The notes beneath the pieces were generated by a model. That model was not told where the DNA came from. It was given only the letters and a program-made list of their open reading frames with translations, and made no database searches. A program made the position numbers and the translations under genes. Positions 33,665 through 46,013 of a stretch of 64,000 nucleotides of DNA are shown here, one piece after another. The stretch's first letter is position 1. The number at the start of each line of letters is the position of its first letter. Origin of the DNA: Bicyclus anynana (taxonomy: Eukaryota; Arthropoda; Insecta; Lepidoptera; Nymphalidae); contig NC_069087.1 of NCBI RefSeq assembly GCF_947172395.1, positions 10,311,107 through 10,375,106 of the forward strand. The letters run 5' to 3'.

Positions 33665-35339
33665 TATATTTGTCAGGGTTTGTAAGCCTTTCATTAGTAC
33701 GGAAAATATGAAATTAAGGATGGATTTAACCACCTTCAGTTAAGTCAATTTTAGTTAATCACAAGTTGTCTTTCTCATTTGATATAAAGTAAGAAAATAC
33801 AAAACTTATGTTTAGACTATCCAACACTAATCAGAAGGTGGTGAAACCGGGTCTAAGAGTTACAAACATCTATTTGTATTATGGGGTATTACATAATAAT
33901 TAAGGCAATGCTCAGTTATCAATAAGTACAACTTAATGTAAAAATCATATTTAGAAAACTTCATACTTCGTGAAAATCTTTTTAGCAATACCATGGGAGG
34001 ATTTGAAGGAGGTAGTTAGTATGCGAATCGAAATCTCGGTCGTTTATCCTTTTTCCACTGACGTAGTGCAAGTGAGATGCCGAGTGGATCTTAGTATACG
34101 TATAATGTAGCGAGACTTTGTAACAGGGGCGCAGCACAGGCGAGAGTCGACGGCCCCGACCAAGGCCCGTGCGGTCAGGGACGCGCTATCTAACTCGATT
34201 ACGATTACTATAGCAGAACCGTGTTAGAATACATTTACATTATGCCTACTTGTTTCTCATAAATGTATTTTTTGGCAACTATATACTTTTCATTACGTTT
34301 CTGCATTATTCAGTAGGCACCGGAAAATGAGTTCAACAGCGCCATTGGATGTATAAATTCTGTATTCGATTTTTAAATTTTGTCCAGAGGTACGGGTAAC
34401 TAGGATGCGCAACGGTTTCATGGGAAAAACGACCCATTAAAAGTTAGTTATTTAAAAAAAAATAATTGCTTGTTTTCTTTTCATTTTTCATGTATGCAAT
34501 TTTCATTGATTGTATATTGCAGTAAAAAGTTCAAGATTTGTTTTTATTTTTATTTATTATTATTATTAAAATACAGCAAAACTATATTTTCTTTACCTTT
34601 AAGTTCTTTATCAGGGATAAAATAAGTTTCAACAAGCACTGGTCTCAACATTTTAAAAGTCACAGCCTTTTTTACAAAGGGTAAAAGATAAGTGGTACAA
34701 GTATATCCGTAATCCACATTTTATTCAACATTAAGGGTTCTATGTATGAAAGTCCTTTAAAATATATTAAAATACTCGTAGGAATTATATTCATTTCCCC
34801 CTCTGAAGGACTGCATATCCCTATCATTTAACTAAGAAATGGACTCATTGAAACAATCGTCTAAGTTGCATGGCATAAAGCCCTTTACAAGACCTTTATG
34901 GAGCAGCCTTAACAGCTAGGCATTGTGAGGCGTAATCAAACGGTGTGTAATGCAAGTCTGTATGTATGTCGGCACGTCGTTGCGGAACTGGGGTGCGTCG
35001 GGCTTCTCCCGTCTGGCCCCATACCCTCGGCCGCCCTGTCTGCAAGCCCCCTGCCTCCTGCAATGCCCCCCTGTAATTCACTCTCACTAACCCACTGCAG
35101 CACAGTCAATCATGCATACCGCACAGTCTAATTCAAGGCGATGGTCATGACGGATAAAATGCTTGGGGACAATCTCTACTTATTAGTGACAATTAAATTA
35201 AATTAAATCTAAATTATAATCATAATGTATGATTGAATACCATTTTTAAAAGCCTCAAACAAGTCTTTTTTAAATATAGAAAGCAGTTATTTTTGCAAGT
35301 TATATTTATTTGAAGGAAGTAATAAAACGATAATGTACT
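33665..35339. other. Intronic stretch with two GC-rich islands
   Basis: Islands at about 34120-34195 (ggcgagagtcgacggccccg) and 34960-35100 (cataccctcggccgccctgt). ORFs on both strands across the second island mirror base composition and look like no known protein. Confidence 0.35.
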
Positions 35340-35341
35340 TG

Positions 35342-35465
35342 TATACCATTATTATAAATGCGAAAGTAAGTCTGTCTGTCTCTTACCTTTTCATGGCTGA
35401 ACCGATCAAAATGAATTTTGGTATAATGGTAAATGGGACCTTGGAGCAAAACGTAGGCTAATTTT
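35342..35465 (+). mobile_element. Helitron-like element, 5' part
   Basis: attattataaatgcgaaagt aagtctgtctgtctc and ctgaaccgatcaaaatgaat ttt match the 5' end of a lepidopteran family. The 3' end is missing. Confidence 0.55.
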
Positions 35466-35739
35466 TGATACTAAAATAAAAATATCTGATAGTAAACCCA
35501 ATCATGTAGAAAGGCGTCTTTAAGTTAGCCCAATTCAAAGCAAAAAACTTACAATATGTAGAATTAATTAGGGCACAATGGGATCCTAACAAGCTGTTGT
35601 TATTTTTTAGACGCTTTCGTTCAAGTGGAGTACAAGAGAACTTTTTGTAATTATCGCTGAAACGGGGTTTCATTCTTCAGGAGGGTTTTGTTCATGTCAC
35701 ACACTACACAAGTTAAAAGCGTCGATGCATTCTGTTTTT

Positions 35740-35880
35740 ATAATGTCTGCAAGTCGTCGGTGAAAGCGTGAGGGTGGTGGCGGGGTGCGGTGCGTGGGGG
35801 TGCGGACAGGGGAAGTGCCCCCACGTCTAGACTGGGTCGGTAGTTTTCCGGGATTCAGCCAGCTTTAACTGCAGTCTGTT
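35740..35880 (+). other. GC-rich island with G-runs
   Basis: gcgtgagggtggtggcgggg then tgcgtgggggtgcggacagg gg: four or more runs of at least three G on the plus strand within about 50 bases. Confidence 0.45.
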
Positions 35881-36099
35881 CATCCACTCACTGCACCATT
35901 ATACATATACGTGTAGATGTACATACAACCGTCTGAGGACCCTCGTCGCATCAGACGCAGTTTTTGTATTACCTTTTCTTTATGTAGGCGGCTAGCATAT
36001 TCAGGGAGGAGCAATGAATGCTCTTGTCTGCAAGGGATCCTTGGGGCGATGGGACAAAAAGGAGCCAAGTTGCTTGGTAATATTAGCTGTCTACTGTAG

Positions 36100-37469
36100 G
36101 TACAAGGGGAACATAACCGGTGAATTCAAAAGTAGTCAAGCACTTTTGACTTTTGAGGGAAAACGTGAACAATACTAAAACTAACATTCACATTAAATTA
36201 AATTAAAATATAATGTCATTCTTTTATAGTGCATTTTGTATTTAGCTTCGTAGTTTATTCAATTTCTCAAAACCTCAAAATGCATTTGAATTTCGATAAA
36301 GAAATTTCATAATTGCCGCTGGAAAAAAACAAGACTTCTTTGGGCTTCGAATTTGCATGTTTGTGAGGAAAAGTGTTTGTACTGTTATATTTTTGATTTG
36401 ACATTAATATATGTTAAGTTTATCCACGTAAAGGAGATATAGGATAAATCCTTAAACACAATTCTACTCAAAACAAAATGAATCAGGATTTGAAAAGTTA
36501 ATTCAAGATTACATATTGTAGATGAATAGAGGTAAGGAATCCTAAACTCAAGGCAAATCTTAAATTGTATGTAGAAATAAAAATTTTCGTTTCCTAAAAA
36601 ATGAAAAGTTTTAGGTGTTTCTAATAATAATTATGTCCTAAAAAATTTTGTGTTGTCTGCATACGCATTGAAAAAAACATGGCACACCTATGAGTAGATA
36701 CCATATTAATAAAATTTTCGGAAAAAATTGAATTTATGTATAAATCGGGTAATTGGGCAGGTCAATGGAGAGCAGGTCGTCTATTTGACACTTTTGCCCT
36801 TTGCTAGTCTCGGCGCTACATTGATTCTTTTCCGAGTGAAAATAGTTCTTTAGCATGATATACGTACGCAGGGGAAAGACAGCCAATGGCACCTATACTA
36901 ATAAGGATTTATTAAACATTTTAGCTTATTTATTTAGATATCTCCTTATGATTTTATAAGTTACGTATTTCCACGGTAAATCGCAGAGTACGTCAGTTGA
37001 TTTAACTTGTCAGTTTGACTTATTTTGAGACCGTGATTTAGAAAAATATTGCAACCGCCAATATTTATCTCTTCGGGTTGCTAATTTCCAAAAGTTAGAT
37101 TTAAAACATATTTTATATTTATTTTCTTGCTATTTACTTTCATGTGTAAATAAAATAGACTTTTTCTAATTCATCACTTAAATGTCTGTTGTTCATTCTG
37201 TTGTTCATTCTTTATTTTGTCTATAATTTTGAGTTACGTACACGTAGTTCCATAAACAGCGCGCACCGAATTTAAACTATACGTTCCACTAACAAGCGTA
37301 TTCTACGTAGTTTCAGTCAGTAGATTATCCACCGGACATCGTATGTCAGCATTACCAAGGTTTCTAGTTGCATGATAAACAATTCATCGCAGTTCATCAA
37401 TAGAAAGGTGCCATGATATACTCATAGTAACAATAGATCGTTTGCACTTGATACGCCTTTGTTATGAGT
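36100..37469. other. AT-rich intronic stretch
   Basis: No gene or repeat recognised. Confidence 0.4.
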
Positions 37470-37772
37470 CTATGAATTTATGGCTGAAACCAAAAGCCTT
37501 AGGCCTCAGTAAAATCTTAAAGCCGTGATACTTCTGCCTTTGATGGCGTAGGTTCGAACTCCAACATTTCAGTTTGTGAAATTAAATAAGACCTGCCTCA
37601 AACGATGAAAGAAAAACATCGTGAGGAAACCTTTATACCTGAGAATTTTCTAAATTGTTTACGTGTGTGAAGTCTGCCATCCGCAGCGTTGTGGAATATT
37701 AACCTAACCCCTCTCATTCTGTGAGGAGACTCGTGCTCAAAAGTGAGCCGAAAATGGGTTGTTAATTATGAT
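37470..37772 (+). mobile_element. tRNA-derived SINE (family E)
   Basis: A degraded B box (ggcgtaggttcgaactcc, near 37547) is followed by the body gaaaaacatcgtgaggaaac, gtgtgtgaagtctgcc, taacccctctcattctgtga and a tail tgatgat. Longer relative of 10158-10412. Confidence 0.7.
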
Positions 37773-37804
37773 GATAAATACGCGCTAGCCAGAGCGCAGA
37801 GCCA

Positions 37805-37975
37805 GGACCCTCTACATAAAAGAGAGGAGATATGGAGCTTAGACATACCATGTCGCTAAAATGCGGGTTGGTGGGCTTAGGGTGATGATGTTTGACTCAT
37901 TAAAATCTGATAATGATTATTAACTTAACGTGTTCTTTGAGATACGTCTGTAACACCAACAACTCCGGGCTGATA
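37805..37975 (-). mobile_element. SINE fragment (family B)
   Basis: gagaggagatatggagctta ... aatgcgggttggtgggctta gggtgat: the non-tRNA half in minus orientation. Confidence 0.6.
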
Positions 37976-38194
37976 ACTTTTACTCATCATCATCATGATC
38001 ATTCATATTCGCCTATAACCAACGAGACAATTTAAATTAGGGTATAACTGATATAAATATTATGTTTACCTCTCTCTAGTATTTCGTTCTTATATATCCA
38101 TTTGTTACTCGGTACGTTTATTCGATGAACTGTAATGTACTCGTATGTCATGATTCTCAATCTATTTCAACGATCTACTGCCATACTTCCTTAT

Positions 38195-38472
38195 AATAGA
38201 GGTAATATGGAGCTTTAACCCACCACGCTGCTCCAATGATGGACGGGCGGGTTGATGGACTTAGGGTGAATGTTCGACTATTTAACGATCACTATCAGAT
38301 TTTAATGATAATGACCGCCTTGACGTACTCTCTGAGGCACGCGGGTCCAACATTGGGCGGAGAATTCACACTAAAACATTGTAGGAAAATCAGTATGTTA
38401 TTGCCCGACTCAGGATCCGAATCCAAGACCTAGTGATCCGAAGCCTAACCATTGGAGCACTAAGTCAGTCGT
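38195..38472 (-). mobile_element. tRNA-derived SINE (family B)
   Basis: From taatatggagctttaaccca to the tRNA-like end aaccattggagcactaagtc agt, minus orientation. Degraded B box near 38412 (ggatccgaatcc). Confidence 0.65.
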
Positions 38473-38739
38473 GTACTCGTATGTGTTACATATTTATTGC
38501 TATCACACGTCGTATATACTCGAATACACCAGACCGTTTATGAGCGTCGTTCCTTTTGACGGAGTCACCTAAAATAGATCATCTTGTAAAGATTCACATT
38601 AGTATGCTGTTCCATTTATAGATTGGAAGCTTGAACGTTTGCTTAATCTTCATGCCAACGTCGGACGATTACAGTCTCGAAATAGTCAGGCTAATTGTGT
38701 TTCATAATAGCAGTCTGAAGGGTAGTAGGAGGTATATTA

Positions 38740-38930
38740 AGTGAGGTGCCGAGGCGAGGGGCGAGGGGGGCAGGGTGACGCGGAAGCGTAGGGCGGGCGG
38801 AGGGCGTTGACCGTGAACGTGGGGCGGCATCGATCGGGCGGCCATACCCTCGCGCAACGGGAAAGTGTACCCGCACCGACTCGCGTCTCGGTGCGTCTGC
38901 TTCTGCTTGCTGTACTTGAACGTTGTTTGA
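38740..38930 (+). other. GC-rich island with G-runs
   Basis: cgaggggcgaggggggcagg g and gtagggcgggcggagggcg give at least six plus-strand G-runs. TGACCG and TGAACG lie in tandem at 38807-38818, resembling adjoining TGAMC receptor half sites. The ORF on the minus strand looks compositional. Confidence 0.4.
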
Positions 38931-39042
38931 GATCACTTGGAGACTGGGAGCGGGAGCATCATCACTTTGAGCTACATCATTAAGTAACGATATCATTCTC
39001 TAATGATCAGATATGTGGAGGTAAAAAATTGTTATATTATAC

Positions 39043-39215
39043 AAGGACGCCTTGCGGTTTTACCCGCGTAGTGTGTGTTCCTGTAAGAATACATATGTAA
39101 AATATAGCCTGTGACACTCACAAATAATGTGGCTCTTATTGGTAATAGAATTTTCAAAATCGGTTCAGTATATTCAGTGATTGTCCCCTACAACCGCACC
39201 TTTGTGTAATAGTTT
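39043..39215 (-). mobile_element. Helitron-like element, diverged
   Basis: gccttgcggttttacccgcg, atagcctgtgacactcac and ttcaaaatcggttcag are the body of the family in minus orientation. Termini decayed. Confidence 0.55.
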
Positions 39216-41069
39216 AGTTACAGCACATTTTATTTATTTTTATCTTTTAAATGTCTTGCGTATAGACATTTACGAGTAGTATGGTCGGTATGAGGTTAAT
39301 GAATGAAAAGAGCTAAAAAATAAAATAACTAATTAATATTAAAGCAAGCGTATTTGTAATTACTTTTATTAACAGTAACAATCAACCAAAATTATTAAGT
39401 ATTTCAAGTAAGCTTTTATACAAGTACTTTTGAAAATGAAGTCTAGTCAGTGATTCTACCTCCGAAATTCTGTCTAGAAGAGCCGCAAGAAACCCCATAA
39501 AAAATATTCATATTTTTCTATCGTTGCATTCCGATACGCAAGTTGTCCTGTTTCAGCCCTCCTGCCTTCCTTCCCTCAATGTATAACGAAATTAAAGTTA
39601 GTGGGGTGCTTTAGGAGGGTACATCGGAAATGCCCGTAACACATACAACTGAGTCAGGAGTGTTTGTAATTTATTTCCTTCCTCTTCGTGAACGAACGAA
39701 ATCAAACAATGAAGCTAAATTATAAAGATATTGCTAATATAAACAAATTTTATTGTAGTAATAAAATTTGTAAATTACCCACATCAATACGTCGCAAATT
39801 GTTGTAATAATAGACTAATAATTTTTATATGTTTAAGGTATTTAGTACGAAGATTTAATTGATTAATGTGCTTTTTGAATCGCCTTCAGAGAATTGAGGT
39901 TTTCACATTGAATATAACCAATATTTATCTTTTTGTTAAATAGTAATTAAAAAATAAAATCGTGACCAAATCGGATATCAACTTTAAGCACCTAGTCATG
40001 GGGATAGTGTACGCTAACGATTGTAGAATATTACATACATGCCTAGTTCCTGTCTATCCAGTAAAAATTAACAACTATACTAAAATATTTCGTTGATAGG
40101 GTAGTGTATATGTTTCTAGTCTAAGTCCCTTGAGGATTCAATGTATGCGCTATAATATGTAGGATGCAGATATGCGGGTACCTTTAGAATTTGCGCACTG
40201 CGCGTGTTCGGTCTAACTCAGCGATGTGCGATCATCCGAGCAGTGCGGGTGCGTAGTTCGAGCGGGCTATTCTTGTACTTGACCTCGCCATGCTTCAGTT
40301 ATTTTTCCGGATGGTTTTTATTTTACAATTGAATTGTGGGATTTTGTTTTTCTTGGGTAATTGAACTCTAGGCTATATAAGTATCACTGGTTAATCTACG
40401 TAATCTTCTACGTATTCTCCTCTTCACATTCAACTTAAAAACGCTCGTGAGTGTGTTCTTAAAATTCCTACAAAGAAATACCGACAAAGAATTATACTCG
40501 TAGAACTATTAAAACAGAAAAATTATAATATACTTAGATACATGGAAACTCGTCCTAAATATATTACTTGAAAAACAATCAAGACAGTCTTTTTTTTTAG
40601 TATATTTTTTTATTAATCTTTCAGTAAAAAATATACAAACACACAGAGATACACAGTATTACCAAAAGTGAAACATTAAAAACAACAAAATTTTCCCAAA
40701 ATAAAAAAATACCTATACCTATAGTATACCTATAGTTGAAAATTAAGGCAAATCTAAATTAATAGATGCCGGTATTAGGAACCTACTTTGCATGTGTTAA
40801 TTAAGTATTGATAAATGAAAAATAAACAGCACACCGATAACAAGACATCGTAGAATATTCACGAGATGATGATAATAATATTGTTAAGTCATCTCACTCA
40901 GTCAAAAATATTGTAGTTAAAAGATGTGTAGACAACATTGTCTGATTGAGGTATCATAAGAAATCTCTGAAAATAACATAAATAAGCGCACGTCACACCG
41001 CAGGTTTTAAGGATCTTCTGAGAAATACAAAAAATATTTTTAAAAAATCATTAAAAAAAATCCGCTTGT
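39216..41069. other. AT-rich intronic stretch
   Basis: A mild GC-richer patch at 40185-40290 (cgagcagtgcgggtgcgtag). No gene recognised. Confidence 0.4.
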
Positions 41070-41300
41070 CCCGCGCCTCCATCACTCCAACCGCACCCGA
41101 ATCTCCTTACAGACAGCGAGATGTGTAGTGATAACGCACCGAGCGGGTGGCTCGGCGAGTGGGACGGGGAGTTGAATGTCGGGCAAGGGCGGCGTGAGTC
41201 ACGGCCGCGATCAATACTGCAGCAGGAAGCGAGTGCGTACGGCGCCACCCGCCGCCCGCCGCCCGCTTGCACTCTGACACTGCCTCTACTGCCCCTATGA
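41070..41300. other. GC-rich island
   Basis: Plus-strand G-runs (cgggtggctcggcgagtggg acgggg, then gtcgggcaagggcgg) are followed by C-runs (cacccgccgcccgccgcccg). An ORF on the minus strand is proline- and serine-rich without recognisable motifs. Confidence 0.4.
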
Positions 41301-41640
41301 GTCAATTTTGGCATAGCCACGAGTGTAGCCATCGTTTCATGATTGGTACTGAATCGTTTCTGAATCAATTAACTTAATGGACAGATTTTTTGTATCCCTT
41401 GACAGTTTTCGTTGAGAGTTTATCTCTAAGCTTTCTAACAATAATTATATCCTTCAAATTTTGATACTGCCAGTAATGCACCTACCAGTAGTTTTTGGCA
41501 CGAGTATACTCATCAAGTTTAATGTTTGTTACTTAATCGATTGTATTTTCGATATCGATAGTTTTTTGTACCTCTTGAGAAATTAAGCTAAGAATATATG
41601 TTTCAACTTTATAATAATTTGTAAAATAATAATAACCTAA

Positions 41641-41720
41641 TTTCGACAATGCCTCTACTGCCCCTATAAGTCAATTGTGGTATAGCTATAAGAATACCTA
41701 TCGAGAATCATGATTGGTAC
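41641..41720 (+). repeat. Short local duplication
   Basis: tgcctctactgcccctat(a/g) agtcaatt.tgg.atag occurs at 41280-41318 and again at 41649-41687, each followed by 'catgattggtactga', about 370 bases apart. Confidence 0.8.
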
Positions 41721-41854
41721 TGAAATGGTTTTATTTTAATACTTGAAAAATTAAGATGAGCCTCAGTAGGGGCTCATATTGACTCTTACTAATGCCTTAA
41801 TACATTTTTACGAGTATATCCATTTTCATATTCTTAGTTTCGTGATTGGTACTC

Positions 41855-42045
41855 ATCAGCCGATGGACGTCGGCATTTCTAGGGACTTCCAAACATAACG
41901 ATCCTGAGCCTGCATCCAGCGAATCCCCGCGACTTACTTGATGTCATCAGTCCACCTGGTGGGGGGTCGAGCAACACTGCGCTTTCTAGTGCGGGGTCGC
42001 TATTCCAGCACTTTGGGACCCCAACGTCCATCGGCTCTAACTATG
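41855..42045 (-). mobile_element. RTE-type LINE 3' fragment
   Basis: Minus strand encodes remnants of the C-terminal region of an endonuclease/reverse-transcriptase ORF (the 'RPRTGKRxVGRPPTRW' type), with frameshifts. Paralogous to 45795-46013. Confidence 0.7.
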
Positions 42046-42069
42046 TAAATCACTTCTAAATCAATCAAT

Positions 42070-42178
42070 TCTAGGATATCATGAGAAATCATGTACCCAG
42101 TCGCCTGACAAATAGCTTCGTGGCAACCCTTCGCTAGCGTCCATAAAGTTTGAAGTGTGTATTTCGAAGGGTTGCCAC
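42070..42178. repeat. Repeat with 14-bp perfect inverted arms
   Basis: gtggcaacccttcg (42120-42133) and cgaagggttgccac (42165-42178) are exact reverse complements around 31 bases. The preceding block (aggatatcatgagaaatcat ... gcttcgtggcaa) recurs at 44630-44690. Confidence 0.8.
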
Positions 42179-42299
42179 TAAGGAAAGTAACTGCCGACTC
42201 GGGGTATATTTTTCGTCGAAGAAAATATAAGAAACTTGCGCTTTATACATACTCGTAGATGGTTGAAGAGGTACTTGACACTTACGCAACCTCTAAAGA

Positions 42300-42649
42300 C
42301 ACCACAGTCAACACTCTCCATACCACACCACAGATCAAACACACTTGCCTGCTGTGCTTATCTGCCTATGGTTGCAGTGGCCTGCACTTCATAGATGTAT
42401 AAATGCGCTGCATACCCTGAAGATTATTCACGGACCTGTATTGGAGGAGGAATTTTTAATTTTGCTCAATTTGTACGCTTACTGTCTACCCTTGTTAAAA
42501 GCCTTGTGCACGCTACTGATGGTAGGACTATGGGCTGAGACACTTAACTTTCGAAGTTCTAACCATCAAAGGTAAAGAAAAAGGACCACATTATCAGGTA
42601 TCAACAGAAAGGATTATGATTTAAAACACAGGTATAAAAGTAGCATTAT
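42300..42649. other. Unassigned stretch with a 76-codon ORF
   Basis: The ORF at 42345-42575 is leucine-rich but has no recognisable motif and no flanking splice context. I do not call it a gene. Confidence 0.3.
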
Positions 42650-42976
42650 TATCAGCCGTTTTTATCGGCCTCTAGAAAGGCCTCCTACAGTATAGGACAA
42701 GGGATATGAAGTTTAGACCCACCACGCTGCTTCAATGCGGGTTAGAGGACTTAGGGTGATAATGTTAAATTCTTAATGACTCACTTCAATCACTATCAAA
42801 TGTTAATGACAATGGCACGTGGGTATAACACCACTAATTTCCCCTCTACTGGCTCACATTTTTTCTGAAAAATTAAAATAAATGTAGCTCAGTATTATAT
42901 AGCCTGTCCCAGGACTCGTGCCAGGATCCGAAAACACATACTGGTAGATTAATTACTAAACCAACAAGGAGGCAGT
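42650..42976 (-). mobile_element. tRNA-derived SINE (family B)
   Basis: tagacccaccacgctgcttc aatgcgggtt to the tRNA-like end accaacaaggaggcagt, minus orientation. It directly abuts the truncated SINE at 42985. Confidence 0.65.
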
Positions 42977-42984
42977 AAAAGTAC

Positions 42985-43125
42985 AGTAGATGTCGTGTAG
43001 AAGCCGAAAGGAGTGTGGATTTCATCCTACTCCTAACAAGTTAGCCCGCTTTAATCTTAGATTGCATCATCAGTACCATCAGGTGGGATTGTAGTCAAGG
43101 GCTAACTTGTAGATAATAAAAAAAA
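42985..43125 (+). mobile_element. Metulj-type SINE, 5'-truncated
   Basis: Starts in the body at agatgtcgtgtagaagccga and runs to the tail gtagtcaagggctaacttgt plus A-rich end. No A or B box. Confidence 0.8.
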
Positions 43126-43127
43126 AC

Positions 43128-43299
43128 ACTTATAAATCCGAGGTAAAGTTTGTGGTGTTGTAGGGATCTACTGAAGCGATTCTGAAAATTCTTTGACCAC
43201 TGGAAATCTACGTTGTTTGTGAGTATAGGTTATACTTTGTCCCCGTACTCTCACGTGAACGGGAACTACGCGGGTGAAACTGCGGGGCATCGGCTAGTT
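43128..43299 (+). mobile_element. Helitron-like element, 3' part
   Basis: tactgaagcgattctgaaaa ttc ... cgtgaacgggaactacgcgg gtgaaactgcgggg ... ggctagt. It follows a SINE tail immediately. Confidence 0.65.
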
Positions 43300-44629
43300 T
43301 TTTTATAAAATTTAAACAAAAAGAACACATGAACTGTAATAAATATAAAACCTAATCAATATTAGAATGAAATAATCCTGACGATGTCACCGCTTTAAAT
43401 GTCACCGTACCCGTTTGATATTGAGAGGGTATCCTTTTTTAAACAATGACTTTTCGTTATCTGCTTATATCTAATCTACGATTACCTACCTGCTATATTT
43501 ATGGACAAGGTCACTGTCAAAATTACTGATAACATAAATAGAGATGTACCGGCTCATTTTGTTTTTTTTTGTAATATTTTTATAGTCAATATTTTTTAAA
43601 CCCTAAACAAAGGATCGGGTACATATGACGATGTTGTATTGTCCTACTACATAATCAGAATTACAACTTCACCCTAGTGTACGACTTAGCTCGGTGCTTC
43701 ACTATGATGGATGGTTTTGAAATGTACACTCAGATAGATAAGTAGTCTTCATGACTATAAAATTATTTTGGCATTTACATTTTCTTAGTTACGCTACTAC
43801 TAACATTTTTAACGTTGACATACATACTGGATCTAAGAACGAGAAGGAACGAAGGCATTCGCCGCGTTGTTTATCTGTCTGTGTGCTATAAACTCAAAAA
43901 CTACGTACCAAATTTTCTTGCGCTTTTTACCAACAGAGGAATGGACTTGAGTTGAAATATAACTATAATTATTTCCTTTGGATGGATGGATGGTTAAGGT
44001 TTAGAAGTTTCATTCAGTCGTGGGTGTTCCGCTTGGTGTTTGTATAAAATACGAGACGTACGCGATGCTATTTTTAAACTTAGGCAAGCAGTTTTACCCA
44101 AGTTTCAAGAAAATCATACGTTATAAAGAGACGTCTATATACTAGATTATTGGGTCAATTCTACCTATACTCGTATGTAAATTACTTATACCTGGCTCAC
44201 AACACATTCATACACATGTTCGTGTAGTTTCTATAGAGCTAAGGACTTGATGTCGTACCTAAGAGCCTCTGGAAATGTCTTAGACCGCGAGCTTATGATA
44301 GCCAGACTTAAACTTAGAGATTTGAGCAGTGGCGTAGCTTGCCTTGGCGTTGCCCTGTATCAAAATTAGTTGGGGCCCAATAAGGGTAGATTTCTCACAA
44401 AGGAATTAAAAATGCTTGCCTAAAATATACATGATGAATATAATTTTTGCCTGCATCTGTACTCCAGGGGGCCGTATCAGTGATACAGCTGATATGGCGG
44501 TAGCTACGCCCCTGGATTTTAGGAAGGCTGATAGATGGAGTCTGGAATGTGGTGGATTTGGAAGCTATTAGGTTTCAAGGCTCCAGATCCCCAATTGTCA
44601 TAAGGATAAAACGTAATTTTTGATATTCT
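43300..44629. other. AT-rich intronic stretch
   Basis: One AAGGTCA at about 43507-43513. No gene recognised. Confidence 0.4.
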
Positions 44630-44690
44630 ACAGGATATCATCAGAAATCATATCTCCATTCGTCATACCGTTAGCTTCGTGGCAATCTGA
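44630..44690 (+). repeat. Partner of the 42070 repeat
   Basis: caggatatcatcagaaatca t ... ccgttagcttcgtggcaa matches 42072-42126. The inverted right arm is not present here. Confidence 0.6.
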
Positions 44691-44702
44691 CGATCTGAAT
44701 TG

Positions 44703-45012
44703 GACGTGGTATGCGCGGGGGAGTTACAAGTCGGAGGAGCTGGGTTCGATCCCCGGCTGGACCGATTGAGGTTTTCTTAACTGGTCCAGGTCTGGCTGGT
44801 GGGAGACTTCGGCCATGGCTAGGTACTATCACGCAAAGAAGTACCGCCAAGCAAATTAGCGTACCGGAACGATGTCGTGTAGAAACCGAAAGGGATGTGT
44901 ATTATCATCCTTCTGCTAACAAGTTAGCCTGCTTCGATCTTAGATTGCATCATTATTTACCATCATTAGGTGAGATTGTGGTCGAAGGCTAACTTGTACA
45001 GAATAAAAAAAA
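44703..45012 (+). mobile_element. Metulj-type SINE, full length
   Basis: B box GGTTCGATCC at 44743-44752, body with gattgaggttttcttaactg g and cggtaccgaac-like region, tail gtcgaaggctaacttgtaca plus A-run. The 93-codon ORF spanning it is a by-product. Confidence 0.85.
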
Positions 45013-45794
45013 ATCTTTATTAATCTAGTATACACTCCGCGTTCAGCTGAACTATTGACGTGATCAAATAATAATTATGATAATGAAAATTGTAAGAAAA
45101 ATGTGTGTTTGTTCTATATACTGTCAATTAAATTATAACGTTACAAGTATTCATATCCGTCCTTCTTATAATATCGACACATACAAGTTTGTGAAGTAAG
45201 AAAAGACGACCTTCTATAAAGTAAAAATAATATCGCTTAAATTGGTCGAACTAATAATAAACCATGTATTTATATGTGAAATGTTATAGCGACCGATACC
45301 TATAATACAAAAAAAAAAAAACAAATAGCGAAAATATTCAAACACAAAGCAGTCGTCATTTGTATTATAGGTTGACCAGTATGCTTTTATACTTGAGTAT
45401 GTTTAGTGGCATTGGAACTAATAATAATAGGTGAACTTGACATTGAGAGCAGAGGCTCGTCATCGTAACAACACACGCCATCTCTACCGCACCGGCCGAT
45501 TACGCGAAGGTTGGACAAGGACAGATAACGAATCTTTCTGTGTACGACTGTTTGTAGGTCAGTCGTGTATTTGTTCCGGACGATAGTCAGAAAGTCGGCT
45601 GGAGGTTACAGCACATAATATAACACATACATAATATTTATTTTTCTTCTTATCGATCCTTAAGTGGTGTTATTGCGGTGCATCACCTAATTAGCATATT
45701 TATATGCACATTATTATTTAAGCATACTTTTTTTTAATTTATTGCTATATCAAGTATAGTTTTTGCATCTTATTATTTAATCCTCCTTTACGTT
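45013..45794. other. AT-rich intronic stretch
   Basis: A short GC-richer patch at 45455-45510. No gene recognised. Confidence 0.4.
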
Positions 45795-46013
45795 ACGTAA
45801 TCATCATCATTATCAGCTGATCGACGTCCACTGCTGGATATAGGCCTCTTGCATGGACTTCCAAGAACAACGGTCTCGAGCCGCCAACATCCAGCGACTC
45901 CCTGCAATTCGCTTGATATCCTCGGTCCACCTAGTGGGGGGTCGACCAACATTGCGTTTTCCGGTGCGGGGTCGCCATACTAACGCCTTGGGCTCCATCG
46001 GCTCTTCGAAGTA
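45795..46013 (-). pseudogene. RTE-type retrotransposon ORF, C-terminal remnant
   Basis: An open minus-strand frame reads VWRPRTGKRNVGRPPTRWTE ... DIKRIAGSRW ... EAYIQQWTS, the C-terminal signature of RTE-clade endonuclease/reverse-transcriptase ORFs common in Lepidoptera. Only about 60 codons remain, and catalytic domains are absent. This is a 5'-truncated insertion, not a host gene. Confidence 0.8.

Noticed and set aside
34896..35131. Opposed ORFs of 63 and 68 codons
   Set aside because: They mirror one GC-rich patch, and neither has splice context or recognisable motifs.
44711..44992. 93-codon ORF with 'SRRSWVRSPAGP'
   Set aside because: It is the translation of the tRNA-like head and body of a Metulj-type SINE. 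The ORFs at 29328, 57685 and 57754 have the same origin.
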